This document shows positions 10,557 through 25,150 of a stretch of DNA of 64,000 bases, piece by piece. Under the pieces are notes generated by a model. That model searched no databases and was not told the origin of the DNA. It worked only from the letters and a program-made list of their open reading frames with translations. Numbering within the stretch: the first letter of the stretch is position 1; the number at the start of each line of letters is the position of its first letter. The stretch lies in NCBI GenBank assembly GCA_001600615.1, contig BCKK01000002.1, positions 2,386,809 through 2,450,808 on the forward strand. Reading direction: 5' to 3'. A program made the translations under genes and the position numbers. This DNA is from Dioszegia crocea. Lineage: Eukaryota; Basidiomycota; Tremellomycetes; Tremellales; Bulleribasidiaceae.

Positions 10557-12027
10557 TTAATCAAACATGACCGCCCATCGCGACTTCCGCTTCCTATGCT
10601 TCTCCTTCCGCTCTATCAGCTGCTTTGTGGTCAACTGACGCTGAGCCAGAACCTTCTTTCCAGCAGTTTTCTTGACTTTCGCAGCTTCCGCGCTAGTCAC
10701 TAATTCCGAGAGTGGGGTAGGATGTAAGTCGGTCGCGGGGGCAGTCTTGACGTCCAGCTTCGTTTCTGATGGCTTGGTTGGCTCTTCAACTATAGCGGAG
10801 GAGGATGGTTGATTACGATACAAGTTTTGGCGTCGAGCGGGGATGGGGATGCAGTCAGTCCCGTTGAGCGAGTAGCCGGGCCGACAAGTGTGGATATGGC
10901 AAGAGCCAGATTGACAGCTGACGTGTCCTGCGTGTGGGATAGCTGTACAATCGATACCGCCTTTTCGGCCGGGTAAAGGGAAAGCACATCCGCCACCTAC
11001 ACTGATCAGCTGACATGGTCTAACGTGGAGACGACGCTGGTAGATGAAACTCACATGACTCAATATCGCCCATCGTATCGATACATTCAATGCGATCGGA
11101 TATGAATACTGAGCCCCCATGAATCGCCTGGGGAAGAGCGCAGGCTGTCTTGCCGCTCGGACATCGAAAGTCTAATTCAACCTGACCCGTATCTCGAAGG
11201 GAACGGCGGACGGGCATGTTGGATACGCATGCTCGGCCAATGGTGAGACAGGTGGTTCCGCACAACCTGGTGTCGGCAGGACAGTCTGCGATGTCAGCCG
11301 CCGCATTACACACGATTCACAGAGGGCGCGACCTGACTCACCGTATGCACAAGCAGCTCCACAGGAGGGTACGGCGCCACTGGGGTACTTGCATGGAGTG
11401 GTCTTTGTACTGAGCTATACTGTCAGCAGGCGTTCGATCACATCAAGGGGAATCGCTTTCGAGCACTACTCACTTCATTCGGAAGCGAGCCAGAGAGATA
11501 CGACAGAAGCGAAGTCGCTGTATATGCGACCTTTCCGTTTCGAAATGATGTGAGCAGGTAAAGTTGGGAAGCGGTATTGTTGTTGCTCGGATTTCGGATA
11601 AAATCATCAAGCGTCTTGGTGGTTGCAGGGGTGATCTTCCCGGCGCTAGCGCAAATGCAGGCACTTTTACTTGTCAGTCATGAACTACTGAAGAGACCAA
11701 GGCAACTCACAGATTTATCACAGAGATGTCTCGTGTAATTGGAGTGCAAATGAGCCCTATTCCAAGCAAGCCCAACACGCAAGACTGGTCCTCGAAAGGT
11801 GCGTTGACCGAGATGTTTTGGCAGCTGTAGAGATTGGAGAGATCACCAGCCGCTTGTCGACCGACCAGCAGCGACGTTGCGACGTTGGCGGTCGAGTGTG
11901 TGTTCGAAGGGCGATGTTGGCGGTTGGTCACAGCTAGTGACTCGAGGTATGTCACGGCACTGACGTGGACGAGTAGGACGAGGAATACGAGGAGAGCTGT
12001 CAGGACGTTGACAACCCCAAGGCGCAT
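10557..12027 (-). CDS. Secreted CPL1-domain protein with a basic C-terminal tail
   Basis: A secreted or surface protein of the CPL1-like family, known mainly from Tremellomycetes; Cryptococcus neoformans Cpl1 is a secreted virulence-associated protein. The ATG at 12027 starts a hydrophobic leader (RLGVVNVLTALLVFLVLLV); the longer upstream frame begins with GTG and was not used. Five exons end at TAA 10557. The N-terminal half holds scattered cysteines (LYSCQNIS, DQSCVLG, LICTPIT, SACICAS). The CPL1 module follows: PSCGAACAYDCPADTRLCG, FRCPSGKTACALP, IECIDTMGDIESCGGCAFP, GIDCTAIPHAGHVSCQSG, CHIHTCRPGYSLNGTDC. In known members the protein ends soon after this point; here about 75 further residues follow and become very basic (KVKKTAGKK, KEKHRKRKSRW). 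That tail is the part duplicated in the decayed copy at 8509-8813. Conserved cysteines imply an oxidised extracellular fold. Confidence 0.85.
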
Positions 12028-13269
12028 GACTGGTCTAGAGCTGAGGAGTCTCGGGAGGTCGGCCGACGCATCACTAGGGGCCACAGAGGGGACGGATGTG
12101 TTCGAGTCCAGGCTGCCGGTCGTCCGTTATATATGTCCTCAGCTGCGGACATGCTGGCCCGTACACCGACCGCAGGGCAATGGGGATATGGAGGAGCTCA
12201 TGTGGCTCCATCGAAGGCCGGGAAGGGTGATTGAGGGTGAGTTAAGCTCATGATGTGTGAGAAAGGAATGTACAGGGAACAGACACTGGCAAGAGGGTAG
12301 GAACCAACCCAATCCGTCGAATCAGCATACTCGCGCGGGCCGAGATGGTGCCTATGCATCTGCGCATGCGGGACCGTCACCTCGGATCCGAGCAAACGAG
12401 GCGTTTATGAGACTCGGGACGGCTGCGCGACATCATTGTGTGGGAGGAATGGAACTCGCCCCTGTCCGGCAATGACTGATGGAGCTTCAGATGCGCCCTG
12501 GGCCGTGTGGAAACCTGTGGAAACCCTGTTTGAATGACGAAGAAGGCTGAGATGCTCCAACAAGCTCCACCCATTCCCCCGTGCCTGTTCCAGGTGAACC
12601 GTGCCTGGCTGGTGCCTGACGCCGATTTGACGTAAGATTTAGCATTCACCGGTGGCGATTACCGAAAGCGGCAGTTTATCAGGGTTCAAAACTTTATGGG
12701 GTGGAATGTTCTTTCTGAATGACCACCTTTGGTTCTTTCTTTGTGCCTGTCGTCGCATCAGGACACTTCATGCATATATCTTCTGAACCCTGGCATGCGA
12801 AGCATCACGTCGCCGGGTTGGGCTGCCGGTCTTCAGGTGCTCCAAAGTGTTAATAATGCGTGTGTGTGCCCGACCCCCGCGGCCCCGACCGGTGTAGACC
12901 GGTGTGGTGTTTCGGACACGTCGTCATACCTGTTGCCCGTGTCTCGGATCTCGGATTTCGGATCTCGGAGATGATCAATGCTGTCAGGTGTCTGGTACAC
13001 AGATCCACTGGATCTGAGAGACAAAGATCTAGATCTGGATGAGCTGTGTTACGACGACGTTTTACAATCCTTGGTGATTTACTTTCAATCATCTGTAACT
13101 TAGAGTGATTAAACGGCCTCGACAATGTTGCGAGGTTCAAATGTGGCGAGCACGAAGACGAACTGTCTGAGTATAGGCTCATCGTGACTTTGTTGTCGAG
13201 TAACAGGTCGCAATGATACAGGCGCGGATTATGGATGCAGAAGATCTCACATGGTAGTGATCAATCTAG
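12028..13269. other. Long intergenic region upstream of the CPL1-like gene
   Basis: About 1.2 kb without a convincing gene. Open frames here are short and show no family signal. I see small local repeats only: GGTGTAGACCGGTGTGG near 12890, a run of CGGATCTCGGAT..CGGATCTCGG near 12945-12970, and AGATCTAGATCT near 13026. The unusual length beside compact neighbours suggests a regulated promoter for the CPL1-like gene. Confidence 0.55.
12127..12133 (-). promoter_or_regulatory. TATA-like element of the CPL1-like gene
   Basis: On the minus strand this reads TATATAA inside CATATATAAC, about 100 bp before the ATG at 12027. The same ten bases occur at a similar distance before the WSC-domain gene at 24460-25150. 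Confidence 0.5.
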
Positions 13270-15173
13270 TCATGGGTTATCTTCAGCTTTGACTACCTGG
13301 ACGAGTTCTCGCTTCCTTTGCTCTTCTTCTGCCTGCCCCGGAGACAACTCCACACCCTTGAGCATGTCATTTGCCACGAGGAACCGTATCGTTTGAGTCA
13401 ACTGTGACAGTGTGTTCTCAATCGGGTTGGCCAGTAACTGGGTCATTAGCCAACGTATAGTCAGACTTTCCCAATTACGACTACTCACTTGGCCTAAAAG
13501 GCTCGGCCGCGCGAAGGGGTTAGGCTTTTTCTGAAGAGGTTGACGAGGCTGCTTGCGAGGTGGTTCAGTCGGTATTACGATAGGTTTATGATCAGCCTGA
13601 AGGATGAGTTTGACCCAGACATGATAGGGCGAGACGTACGGGATGAGCCAGATGACATTTCTCCCCTTGCCTACACCGACCGTGCTTCATCCAATGTGGG
13701 CACATTGGCTGCGGCCGATGCTCTTCCTCAAAGATCCTCTGTTCCACTCGAGCGGGTACAGCTGCGGGTTTAGCTGCCGGTGCGGGTTCGTCGTCGTCGC
13801 TCGATATACTGCTCGTCGAGTCGTCTGAGGAATCATCGGAAGAGCTTGATGAATCAGATGATGAGCTTGACGACTGATATTCGCCCAATCCCGAGATGCC
13901 GGAAGCCGCTGTGTTGGGCGCAGATTCTGGTTTTGGCGGAATCCGAGTAGGCGAGGGTTGTGTCACAGTGGGTGTTAGGGTTGGAGTCGAATTCGGGTAC
14001 CCGGTATCTTGCGTGCGACCTGACTCTGCCCCACCTCGGCCACGCCCTCTCCCTCTCCCTCCCCTTTCTCCGCCATGTGCTCCGCCTGCTCCATCAAGTC
14101 CTCCCCTTCCCCCTCTTCCACGGCCGGCACCTCCGCCCTCTCTATCCCCTCTGCCTCTGCCTCTCTCTGCTCCTCTCCCTCTTTCCCGACCCCTGCCCCT
14201 ACCACCCCTCTCTGCACTGCCTGTCGATGGCTCCGCTCGTCCCCAGTCTTCCGCCATCGCCGCAGGGTCCATTGTCCGTCGATCCCGCCGCTTTTTGCTG
14301 TCGGGGTTCTCACCTCGCGCTATCGCTTGCTCTCGCTCAGCTTTCTGTATAGTCAGTTCGCACTCCCGCAGACTAGTATGTATAACACACTTTCTGAGCA
14401 AGCCGCTGAGCGCCAGGCCAATTTGCCTTCCTATCCGCAACCCATTTGGCAATCTCTTCCTCGGTGTGTAGCGTGATGCTGGTTCCGAAGACTGGTGGAG
14501 CGGGCCTGCTGATCAGTACATACAAGCGCAAGGCTAAAAATACTCACCCTTTATGATGTGCGTACATCTTTTCTTCATCACTGAGTTCCACCTTTGGCCC
14601 ATTCCGGAAGATCAGATGCCTATCTCCCTCATGCTGCTCCACCTTGTCTCCTGGCCCGACAAACTTGCATCCGTCCTGCGAGCAATTTCTCCACGAAAGA
14701 GGGTCTGCGCTTGCTGAGGGGCCAGCATCGGTCTTCTGCCTTTTATTGGGAGGGTCCACTGGAACTGGAGCAGGCATCTGAGGGTAGTGTGGGATCGACT
14801 GCGGCTGTTGAGGATGATAGAACAGGGACTGGCCGAAGGATTGGTAAGGATTCGGTATTGCTGGGTACGCTCCGTAGGCGCCATAAGGATAAGCTGCATA
14901 TTGCGGGTACGAAGGATGTGAAGGATAGGCATATGCTGGGTTGTACACTGGTGCTGTGGCCTGGTAGCCGCCATAGCCACCCGACAGATTGGAAGGGGAT
15001 GGCGTGAAGCCCATGGATGGAATAGGAGTCGGGTAAGATACGGGTCGGGGCTGGGATGGACCGGCTCCATTTGCTGCAGGGCGCCGTGGCAGTCCATTTG
15101 GGTTGGAAGCCATGACTGCTAGAGTCGTGGATGGTGCTGATGAGTGATGGCGGATATCTGTAGACTGTTCCAT
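13270..15173 (-). CDS. NUFIP1/Rsa1-like snoRNP assembly factor with C2H2, RGG and CCCH elements
   Basis: Nuclear scaffold expected to work with the box C/D snoRNP assembly machinery (R2TP, Snu13), like human NUFIP1 and yeast Rsa1. Five exons run from ATG 15173 (a second ATG at 15113 gives MASNPNGLPRR) to TGA 13270. Order: a Pro/Tyr/Ala-rich N-terminus (repeated AYPYGAYGAYP), a C2H2 finger (NCSQDGCKF..VEQHEGDRH), then the family hallmark FGTSI..EEIAKWVADRKANWP, a helical basic stretch with SKKRRDRR, an RGG/RG-rich segment of about 80 residues, a poly-Ser/Asp stretch, a CCCH finger (CPHWMKHGRCRQGEKCHLAH) and a C-terminal helical region ending in KAEDNP. The RGG run makes long open frames on the other strand; these are shadows. 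Confidence 0.85.
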
Positions 15174-15353
15174 CTATAGCTTGCCTGAGTGAAAGTTTGC
15201 ATCTCAACGATGTTACGTCATCTCGGATACAACCGAGACCTTTTACGGCATGCCGGATCAACAGGTTCGAGCCGCGAATTCCGAAAGAGCCCCCTCATGC
15301 GATAACATCAAGACATTTCACAACAGGGCCTGCCCGTACAGTCTGTACGTACC

Positions 15354-16278
15354 ATGATAGCTCAGTCAGAGAGCTCCGATATCGTACATACGCGGTCGCG
15401 GTCCAACTCCCACTCCTCTTCGGCCAGTCTAACATCATCCTCGTCGTTCGATCCTCACGAGGCACCACCTGCCTCCCCCTCGACGGAAGAGCGCCGCCCA
15501 TCTGCCTTGGGCATTCGGGATATCCAGAAGTTGTATCGTGCAGACAAAGTTGAAAAGGCTCTGCAGAAAGAGCGAGAGGAAGCGCGGCCTATCGATGTGC
15601 AGCATGAGTCATCATCGTCGAGAGGGGACTTGACGAATCCTTTGGGAGGTCGAGCCGGAGAGGTTTTCGCAGCGGATGTGAATGTCCGGGGCTGGAGAAT
15701 CATTGGTGGTCGAAAATGGAGTGGAGATGCTAAGGTTGGTGCATATGTTGGTGAGTTGGTCGGTCAGCTTGACGGAATGTCCTTATCAGAAGTGAGCTGA
15801 TTTCAGTCTACGACATTGAGATCACCAACCGCAATGTGCGTGATCACATACAATGCTTGAGGGAGATTGTTTGACTGACTCTAGCAGGGAGGGGAGATCG
15901 AGATACTGCGGCGATATACCGATTTCGTAAAACTACGAAGTGCGTTGAAATCGAGATTTCCGGTCAGTCCTTGTGATCAGTAATCACCTCCTAACATCAC
16001 TGACGGCTCAAGGATCTGCAGGGTGCTATTCCTAGCCTACCAGGAAAGAACCACATGTGTGAGTCAATTCGATATCGCTATGCGTGTATTCTGAGCGTTG
16101 ACATACCGTAGCAAAGTTCTCGGATAAACTCCTGGAGGATCGGAAGCCACGATTGCAGCGCTTTCTGCGTACGGTCATGCTTCATCCAGAAATGGGAAGA
16201 GGAGGTGTGGGCTCTGTGATCGGCGAGTGGGTATTGAGCGGGACAACAACCTCAGCAGGATCAAAGTCAAAGCGATGA
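15354..16278 (+). CDS. YPT35: PX-domain protein, YPT35-like
   Basis: Phosphoinositide-binding endosomal or vacuolar protein resembling yeast Ypt35, which recruits the lipid-transfer protein Vps13. Five exons run from ATG 15354 to TGA 16276-16278. About 115 Ser-rich residues precede the PX domain. The domain shows VRGWRIIGGRKWSG, VYDIEITNRN, then the lipid-site motif ILRRYTDFVKLRSALKSRF, the proline loop GAIPSLPGKNHM and KFSDKLLEDRKPRLQRFL. The protein ends about 20 residues after VIGEWVLSG, so it is little more than a PX domain with a disordered N-terminal arm, as in Ypt35. It shares its 5' side with the NUFIP1-like gene (180 bp, divergent). Confidence 0.82.
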
Positions 16279-16686
16279 CAAGCACCACGGCATGAGCTGC
16301 CGTTATCTGATCTCACGGTAGGTGTCCAGATCCATGCTTGCGTAGGCAGGTCCTGTGCTGATATTATAGGTGAATGAAACGCATAGACCCCCACGAGTCT
16401 CTCGTCCTACGAAAGGTACCGGTATTCGAATGGTCAGTGATTTTGTCGACGGCTTCCAGTCATTCCCTCGGATCATGGACTGATTCAGGCAGACTGTGCC
16501 GCCTGGGGAGACGTCATGATCCCCGTCGAGCTTGTCCCGCTGGAAGCTTGCTGAGGCGTACTTATCCGCCACGCGCGAGGAGTAGATCATCATCTGCGCC
16601 TGACCGAAATGACCCCCATGTAATCGTATCCTTGGACGCATCGATCGGTGATCGCAATAGTTAGTTGTGGCATCTAGATTGGTCGC
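16279..16686. other. Intergenic, between convergent genes
   Basis: About 400 bases between the stops of YPT35 and ICP55. It should hold both 3' UTRs. A 112-codon frame on the minus strand shows no family signal and no exon context. Confidence 0.6.
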
Positions 16687-18898
16687 TCATCTCAAACCTT
16701 CTATGTCTACGATCTCCTTGGGCGCACCAGCACTGAGCACCCACGGCCCATCCTTCGTGAACGCAACCTCGTCTTCCACCCGTATGCCCATTCCGTGAAA
16801 GTGTTTTGGATACGCGCTGTCGAAGGGGACGTATATCCCAGGTTCGACAGTGATGACGTTCCCTTCTATAAGGCTACGAAGTCAGCCACGGGCCAGCGTA
16901 TGAGCAAATCGTAGTCTCGCTCTTCATAGACATCACTTGACACTCACGCTGCACTTCGATCTGCTGTAGGGCAATCATGTAGATCCGATCCAAGGTGATG
17001 TGAGAGGAAATGGGGGTACTGCAGAAGTCAGTTATGTCCACCACCGCCTTCATCACACACTTACCAGCCGTCTTTCTACATCCCCCACGCTGAGCTTGAA
17101 GCCAATTTGTCTCAATTCCTCCAGCAACAGCCCGCAACCTATGACATCAGCACCTACGTCTGCGGACTTATAATCGCACTTTACGAAGCAGGACTCACTC
17201 GCTCGATGCAGCTCATTCATCGATACTCCATCTTCCACTTTACACCGCCTCACGCATTCCTTCTGAGCATTAAGAACGGCAGTGTATAGGTCGCGCTGGG
17301 GGTCGGTAAATTTGCCGTTGGCGGGGAATGTGCGAGTGATATCGGACGCGTACATGTGCAATTCGCAGCCGGCATCTACCAGTACGAGCTGTGTGTATCA
17401 GCGTAGGACTTTAGTAACCAATCATGGCAAGACTCACGTCCCCGTCATCCGTGACATTGTCATTTGTCGTGTAATGTATGACCAAACCATTTGCCCTACA
17501 GTGATGTCAGCCCAGCGATTCAGGGGAAAACTAGCCAAGCTTACCCGGACGCTATCACGGGCACGTAAGCCTCACGCTCGCTTCCCTCTTTCCCGCACAT
17601 GTACGCAAACTCCACCGCAAGCCGATCCTCCCTCATTCCCGGCTCCACAAACCCCATCAGTCTCGTATGTGCTGCTGCAGATAAATCCGCTGCCCGCTTC
17701 ATAATGGCCAGCTCCGCCTTGCTTTTCACCAGCCGTAGTCTGTGCACTTCCCTCTCTAGTGGGCGAGCACGCTCCGAAGCCAAAGCAGCGGATATGAGGA
17801 GGTGAGGCGGGTCGGATGTCGACCAGGAGGATGAAGACGATGAGGAGGGATCTGAGGTGAAGAGTTTGAGTAAGGAGGAGCGCCGGCGGGGTGGTGGGGG
17901 TTGTAGTGGGAGAGAAGAGACAGACGGGGAAGGGGGTGGAGGAAGGGAGACGAAGAGGTGTTCTGAGCGGAGTATGGCGGGTAAATGTGAAGATAAGGAT
18001 GTATTGGGGAATGCCTAGTGTGTCAATAGGCCAATCAAGGGAACTTCCTCGACGGATAGCAGAAGAGAATTACTCACCTCATCGGCTCCAAAGACAGATA
18101 CAGCGCCCTCCACGCCAGAACACTCGCCAGACCAAAGCGTATCATGATCGTCCTTGGGAGGTACGAACAAGAGCATTCGGTATCCCTTGGAAGAGGACGG
18201 CCGAGACTCTGCCAAGGTCAGAAGGAGCTTGTATGATGTTCCGGTATATGATGGACCCACCCAGGACAACAGTAGCATCAGGTTCATGAAAGCCGGTAAG
18301 GTAGTAGAAGTCGGTAGCTGGTACCTTCAGCTTTATCCACGCCGTACTTGCTCAAATCAGAATACTTACATTGTCTAAATTTGTAGCTTTGGTGCGTCAG
18401 TAATCATGGTAAAGTGTCTGTGCGAGCTAAAGTAGCTTCCCAAGCTTAACTCACAAGATCTCTGCAAGGTATCAGCTTCATTCACATTGAGACGTGGATT
18501 CGAATGGTAAAAGTGTTACGACCTGATCATAACTCACGTTGACTGACGAGTCGCACTGTTCCACCCATACATACGACCACCGCACCCTCTGGCAGACTAC
18601 TCATCAATTTCCGGCGGCGCTCATCGTATTCTGCCGCAGTGATACCAGGCGTGAGCTCTCTTGGTCCGACAAGGTGCGGATGTGTGGTATGCAACGGCTG
18701 GCCCTGCCGCGGAGGTTTCGACGGATGAGTCGAGGCGTTGGAAGCATAGCGGCGGAGCGAGTGAGCTGACGGTCGAATCGCAGTCAAGGTCGAAGAGATG
18801 GGCTGAGCAGGTCGACTGGGTCTAAGCTCGGGGCCGGGTCCGATGGCGGAGCGACCTATTTGATTCCTCAGTCCGCTGAGACGCACAGCCGGCCTCAT
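16687..18898 (-). CDS. ICP55: Mitochondrial intermediate-cleaving aminopeptidase (Icp55, M24B family)
   Basis: Removes single residues from matrix proteins after presequence cleavage, setting their stability. ATG 18898 opens an Arg/Ser/Ala-rich presequence (MRPAVRLSGLRNQIGRSAI) without acids, as expected for import. The aminopeptidase P N-domain follows (GITAAEYDERRRKLMSSLPEGA). The M24 pita-bread fold shows the metal ligands in order: LVDAGCEL and MYASDITRTFP (two Asp), the HHLG segment in YPHFLSHHLGSDLHD (His), NVITVEPGIYVP (Glu) and GMGIRVEDEVAFT (Glu). The gene is cut into many small exons; the late joint SAA|LIEGNVITV restores the family sequence. The gene ends at TGA 16687-16689. Confidence 0.9.
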
Positions 18899-19093
18899 AG
18901 CTCTGTATGTCGAGCGGTGCTACTGGTATGGTGTGGGTAGACGCCAATGAACAAGCTGCAAATTCATCTCCTTCTGGCGAGCATCTTGCTGCTGCTGCAG
19001 CTGCAAAATGTGAAACTTGGGTCTAGTCCGTGCGTCATTTGTCAGGCGCTTGTTCGATGCGAGGGCACCGGTATACGATAAGTACAAAGCTAG

Positions 19094-21825
<2,732 letters not shown>

Positions 21826-21979
21826 TGTATGTGTATGAGCAAGTGCAATGTATGATGTAGAGAGTAACCTGAGGTAATGCCGGGAAATAACGCCGGCGGG
21901 TGTGGCGTTTCAGATTGTGGAGGTCGCGTCCATGCGCCAGTCTCACTTCGCAACCATCTGTCCATCTCAAAGCTGTAAC
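21826..21979. promoter_or_regulatory. Short bidirectional promoter between PRP4 and APC8
   Basis: Only 154 bases separate the two divergent ATGs. No TATA box is visible. Co-expression of a splicing kinase and a cell-cycle ligase subunit would follow from geometry alone and is inference. Confidence 0.5.
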
Positions 21980-24179
21980 ATGACTGCGCCTATGAACATC
22001 TCAGATCGTGTAGAGATAGCTCATGATATACGGCGCACAATCAGGGAGCTGAAAGATCGTGGGTTATTGGTTGCTGCAAAATGGTAGGTCATGAGCTTCA
22101 GCGGTGTTTTGGTCATGATGGGATACTGCCAGATTATAGATTATAGGCTGACCATTTCCTAGGCTCTCAGAACTACTACTTGCCTTGCCTGAAGAAGTCC
22201 GCCGAACACCCTATATCCCATTTTCTCCACCTCCACCACCGGCGCCAACAACATTCTCCCCCTCTCGCGCGCGTCCCTCTATTGGCGATTTCCTGCCCTC
22301 ACCAGGGCCGAGTACCTTCGGCTTCACCGACTCGTCTCACGATGCACCAGATGTGCGACAGGCACGTTCTCGGACGAGACATGGCGTGGAATACGAAGAG
22401 GAGGAAGATCAGCTGGAAGAGGATCAGTTCCAGCTGGCTCGTACCTACTTCGATGTAAGGGAATTCGACCGTGTGGCTTGGGTGCTCCGAGGAGCAAAAG
22501 GGAGCAGATCAAGGTTCCTGAGAGTGTACTCCGAGTATCTTGTTAGTCACTGCTGTGCGGCTACTGAATCAAAGCAGCATCGCTGACCCTTTGCTCAGTC
22601 TGCAGACCGCAAGGCGCAAGAATCTCTCCCGCACTTCCTGGATACAAAAGAGGAAAGACTCGCCCTCTATCCAGCCATAAATCCCCTCATCATGGAGATT
22701 ATGGACGACAAAGATCCTTATATGATCTACCTCAGAGGTGTGATGTACATGCGCATCGACCAACGATCCGCCGCGATCGAATGCTTTCTACAAAGCGTAC
22801 TTGAGCGGCCGTACAACTGGTCGGCTTGGAGTCAATTAGCACAACTGATAAAGTCTCCCGATATGGTGTGTTTCCACTACAATCTTAGCTGACTCTCAGT
22901 TTATCGATATCAAAGAAAGATTACCTGTGACCCACATGCTGGAGTTCTGCGCCATCACAGTCATGCTCGATCTCCACACAGCGACGGAGACAGTCACTAG
23001 GATGATATCGGAATTGCTTGAGATCTTTCCAGGTAGCGTTCACCTAAAAGCACAAGAGGCCTTGGTATTCTACCACATGCGACGTAAGTCGACAATACGC
23101 ACCGTCATGTTAGCTTTACTGACCATCAGAATTTGAGACTGCTGAAAAACACTTCGACGCCGTGCAAAAGCTTGACCCATATCGAATGGAGGAAGTCGAC
23201 ATCTTCTCCAATATGCTATATGTGATGGACAAGCGCGCCAAGCTGGGAAAGCTGGCACACGACTATGCTGAGATTGACCGCAACAGACCCGAAGTTTGCT
23301 GCCTCATAGGTATGTTCTTCGCATCGATAGAATTAGTTCGCTGATCAGTCAAGGCAACTACTACTCCTCCCGCGGCGACCATACGAAAGCCATTCTCTAC
23401 TTCAAACGCGCACTTTTGCTCAACCGAGACTATCTCCCAGCCTGGACTTTGATGGGCCACGAATTTGTCGAATTGAAGAATGGCCATGCCGCTATCGAAG
23501 CGTACCGCAAAGCTATCGGTGAGTGACCGCCTGGGATGTAGTTGACCCCAGATGTGAATGCGAAAGATTACCGCGCGTGGTATGGTCTTGGTCAAGCATA
23601 TGAGCTTCTTGACATGCCCTTTTACGCCGTGGAATACTATAATCAGGCGACCGTGCTTCGGTATGTCAATCCTTATCATGAAGGACTATACTGATTTCTA
23701 GACCTTATGATTGCCGGATGTGGACAGCGCTTGCAACAGTATACGAATCCCTCCATCGCCTCCCTTTCGCCATACAGGCGCACGAGCGTGCACTGCTTGG
23801 GGCCGACACGACTCAGACTACCTCCATCCTCTACAAACTTGCCAACCTCCACACCACCATCGCGGAGTCCGAGGCTCCCGCTGGATCCGCCTCGTCCACC
23901 TCGGCACTCAGTCCAGAAGCGACAGGCTATCATCGCAAAATCATCGCTTTGGGCGAACGAGAAGGATTAGGAGTGATGGATCTCGCGGCTAGCTATCTAT
24001 ATGTGGCGGAGGGGGAGATGATGGGATTGGGACCAGAGGCGGCACATGGCGATCTGGCGTTGGCGAGTCAGTATCTGGAGAAGGTGTCGGCGACAAATGC
24101 GCCACAGAGAGATAAGGCAGAAGGGCTGCTGCGGGCTCTACGGCTCAGGGAGGCGAAGTTAGCGGCAGGGTTGGTCTGA
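21980..24179 (+). CDS. CDC23: Anaphase-promoting complex subunit 8 (Cdc23), TPR protein
   Basis: Scaffold subunit of the APC/C ubiquitin ligase. I take ATG 21980 ([19 protein letters not shown]); frames open further upstream but give no family match. An N-terminal APC8 domain ([27 protein letters not shown]) carries a disordered insert, then [19 protein letters not shown] begins the TPR superhelix. Clear TPR units include [60 protein letters not shown] and [20 protein letters not shown]. The C-terminal segment [20 protein letters not shown] is also typical. Eight or more exons, all with short introns; the stop is TGA 24177-24179. Confidence 0.92.
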
Positions 24180-24459
24180 TTGTGGTTTGGTGGACAAGCC
24201 TTAATCGTCAGAAGATCCAGACGTATCGGCTGTGTATAGTAATTACGCACAATCTGTGTGCTGTTGTATATCCATGTTATAATTTAAGATTGCCAAGTCC
24301 TGACTCGTGCCATTCACTGGCATATACCGAAGTGACAAGATTTCAAAGATTGTCATATCATCATTATAGCTACATTATTCGATGGCTGCAATGGCGAGAG
24401 CCCATTTATTTTCCTCCTGCAGCTTATCGTTTTTGGCCGCGTCCTGTCTCCGTCCTCGT

Positions 24460-25150
24460 TTATATGCCTTTGTGCTCGACGGCATACCAGCTCTGGCTGT
24501 TACAGACTTCCGTGTATGACTCGCCCTCTATATCCTCTGCGCAGGCACACGAGTAACCCCCGAGTCCGGGCTGAAGCAGGGTGACATTAAGACCCGCTGC
24601 CTCGCACGCAGAGTAGCAGGAGAGCGGATCGGGCAGTGAGGAGAGATATGTGTATCCAGGCAGTTGTGCGGATGAGGGAGGGCCGAGGAAGGGACAAGTT
24701 GTGGTTGTGTTGATCGTGCTGTTGCTAGAGCTGATGATGGCGGTGTACTGGAATATCAGATTATTGCGCTTCAGTAGCAATAGCAAGTTTCAACATACCC
24801 AAACCGCAGATTCTCCACAATTCGCATCATGGTCCACACCGTCCACATATGATGTTGACTCGGCAGGACTAGCTCCGCACCAGCAGGAGGAAGTCGCATT
24901 GGCGAAGTATGCGTAGGGACTGGATGAGGCGGTGCAGAGATCCTGAAAGGTTCAGTAGTTGCACTTCTCGTCAAAGGCAAGTACGCACGGTGCAAGCTGT
25001 TAGAGAGGCTGTCCCAGGAGCTAGGACGACAGCATTTGCAGTATCAGGAGCCGCACTGAGGCATCCCAGCTTGATGGATGACGTAGAGTTCGCCGCTTGG
25101 ACCGAGAGGTGGAGGAGGGCGAAAGTGAGGAGGGCGGTGATGCAGGACAT
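24460..25150 (-). CDS. Secreted WSC-type cysteine-rich surface protein
   Basis: ATG 25150 opens a signal peptide (MSCITALLTFALLHLSVQAA). Three exons end at a stop at 24460. Two cysteine modules follow. The first matches the WSC pattern: LGCLSAAPDT, TACTDLCTASSSPYAYF, SCWCGASPAES, DANCGES. The second is a looser copy: TCPFLGPPSSAQLPGY, SCYSACEAAG, YSCACAEDIEG, EVCNSQSW. There is no transmembrane segment or GPI signal at the end, so it is probably soluble or wall-bound. WSC modules bind wall glucans or act in carbohydrate enzymes and stress sensors; the specific role is unknown. N-glycosylation sequons (ANSTS, SNSTIN) are present. Confidence 0.78.

Noticed and set aside
5198..12027. The run of minus-strand genes as a biosynthetic gene cluster
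   Set aside because: No backbone enzyme (PKS, NRPS, terpene cyclase) or tailoring enzyme is present; the genes encode secreted structural or effector-type proteins.
12028..12084. Longer N-terminus for the CPL1-like protein
   Set aside because: The extension begins with GTG, not ATG, and would place 19 polar residues before the signal peptide.
13896..14471. A 191-codon Pro/Leu-rich frame on the + strand
   Set aside because: It is the antisense of the RGG and Ser-rich codons of the NUFIP1-like gene.
15255..15285. A GGTTCGAGCC string matching a tRNA B box
   Set aside because: No T-arm stem can form around it and there is no A box or acceptor stem at the right distance.
16303..16641. A 112-codon minus-strand frame between YPT35 and ICP55
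   Set aside because: No similarity to any family I know, no intron context and it lies in a convergent 3' region.
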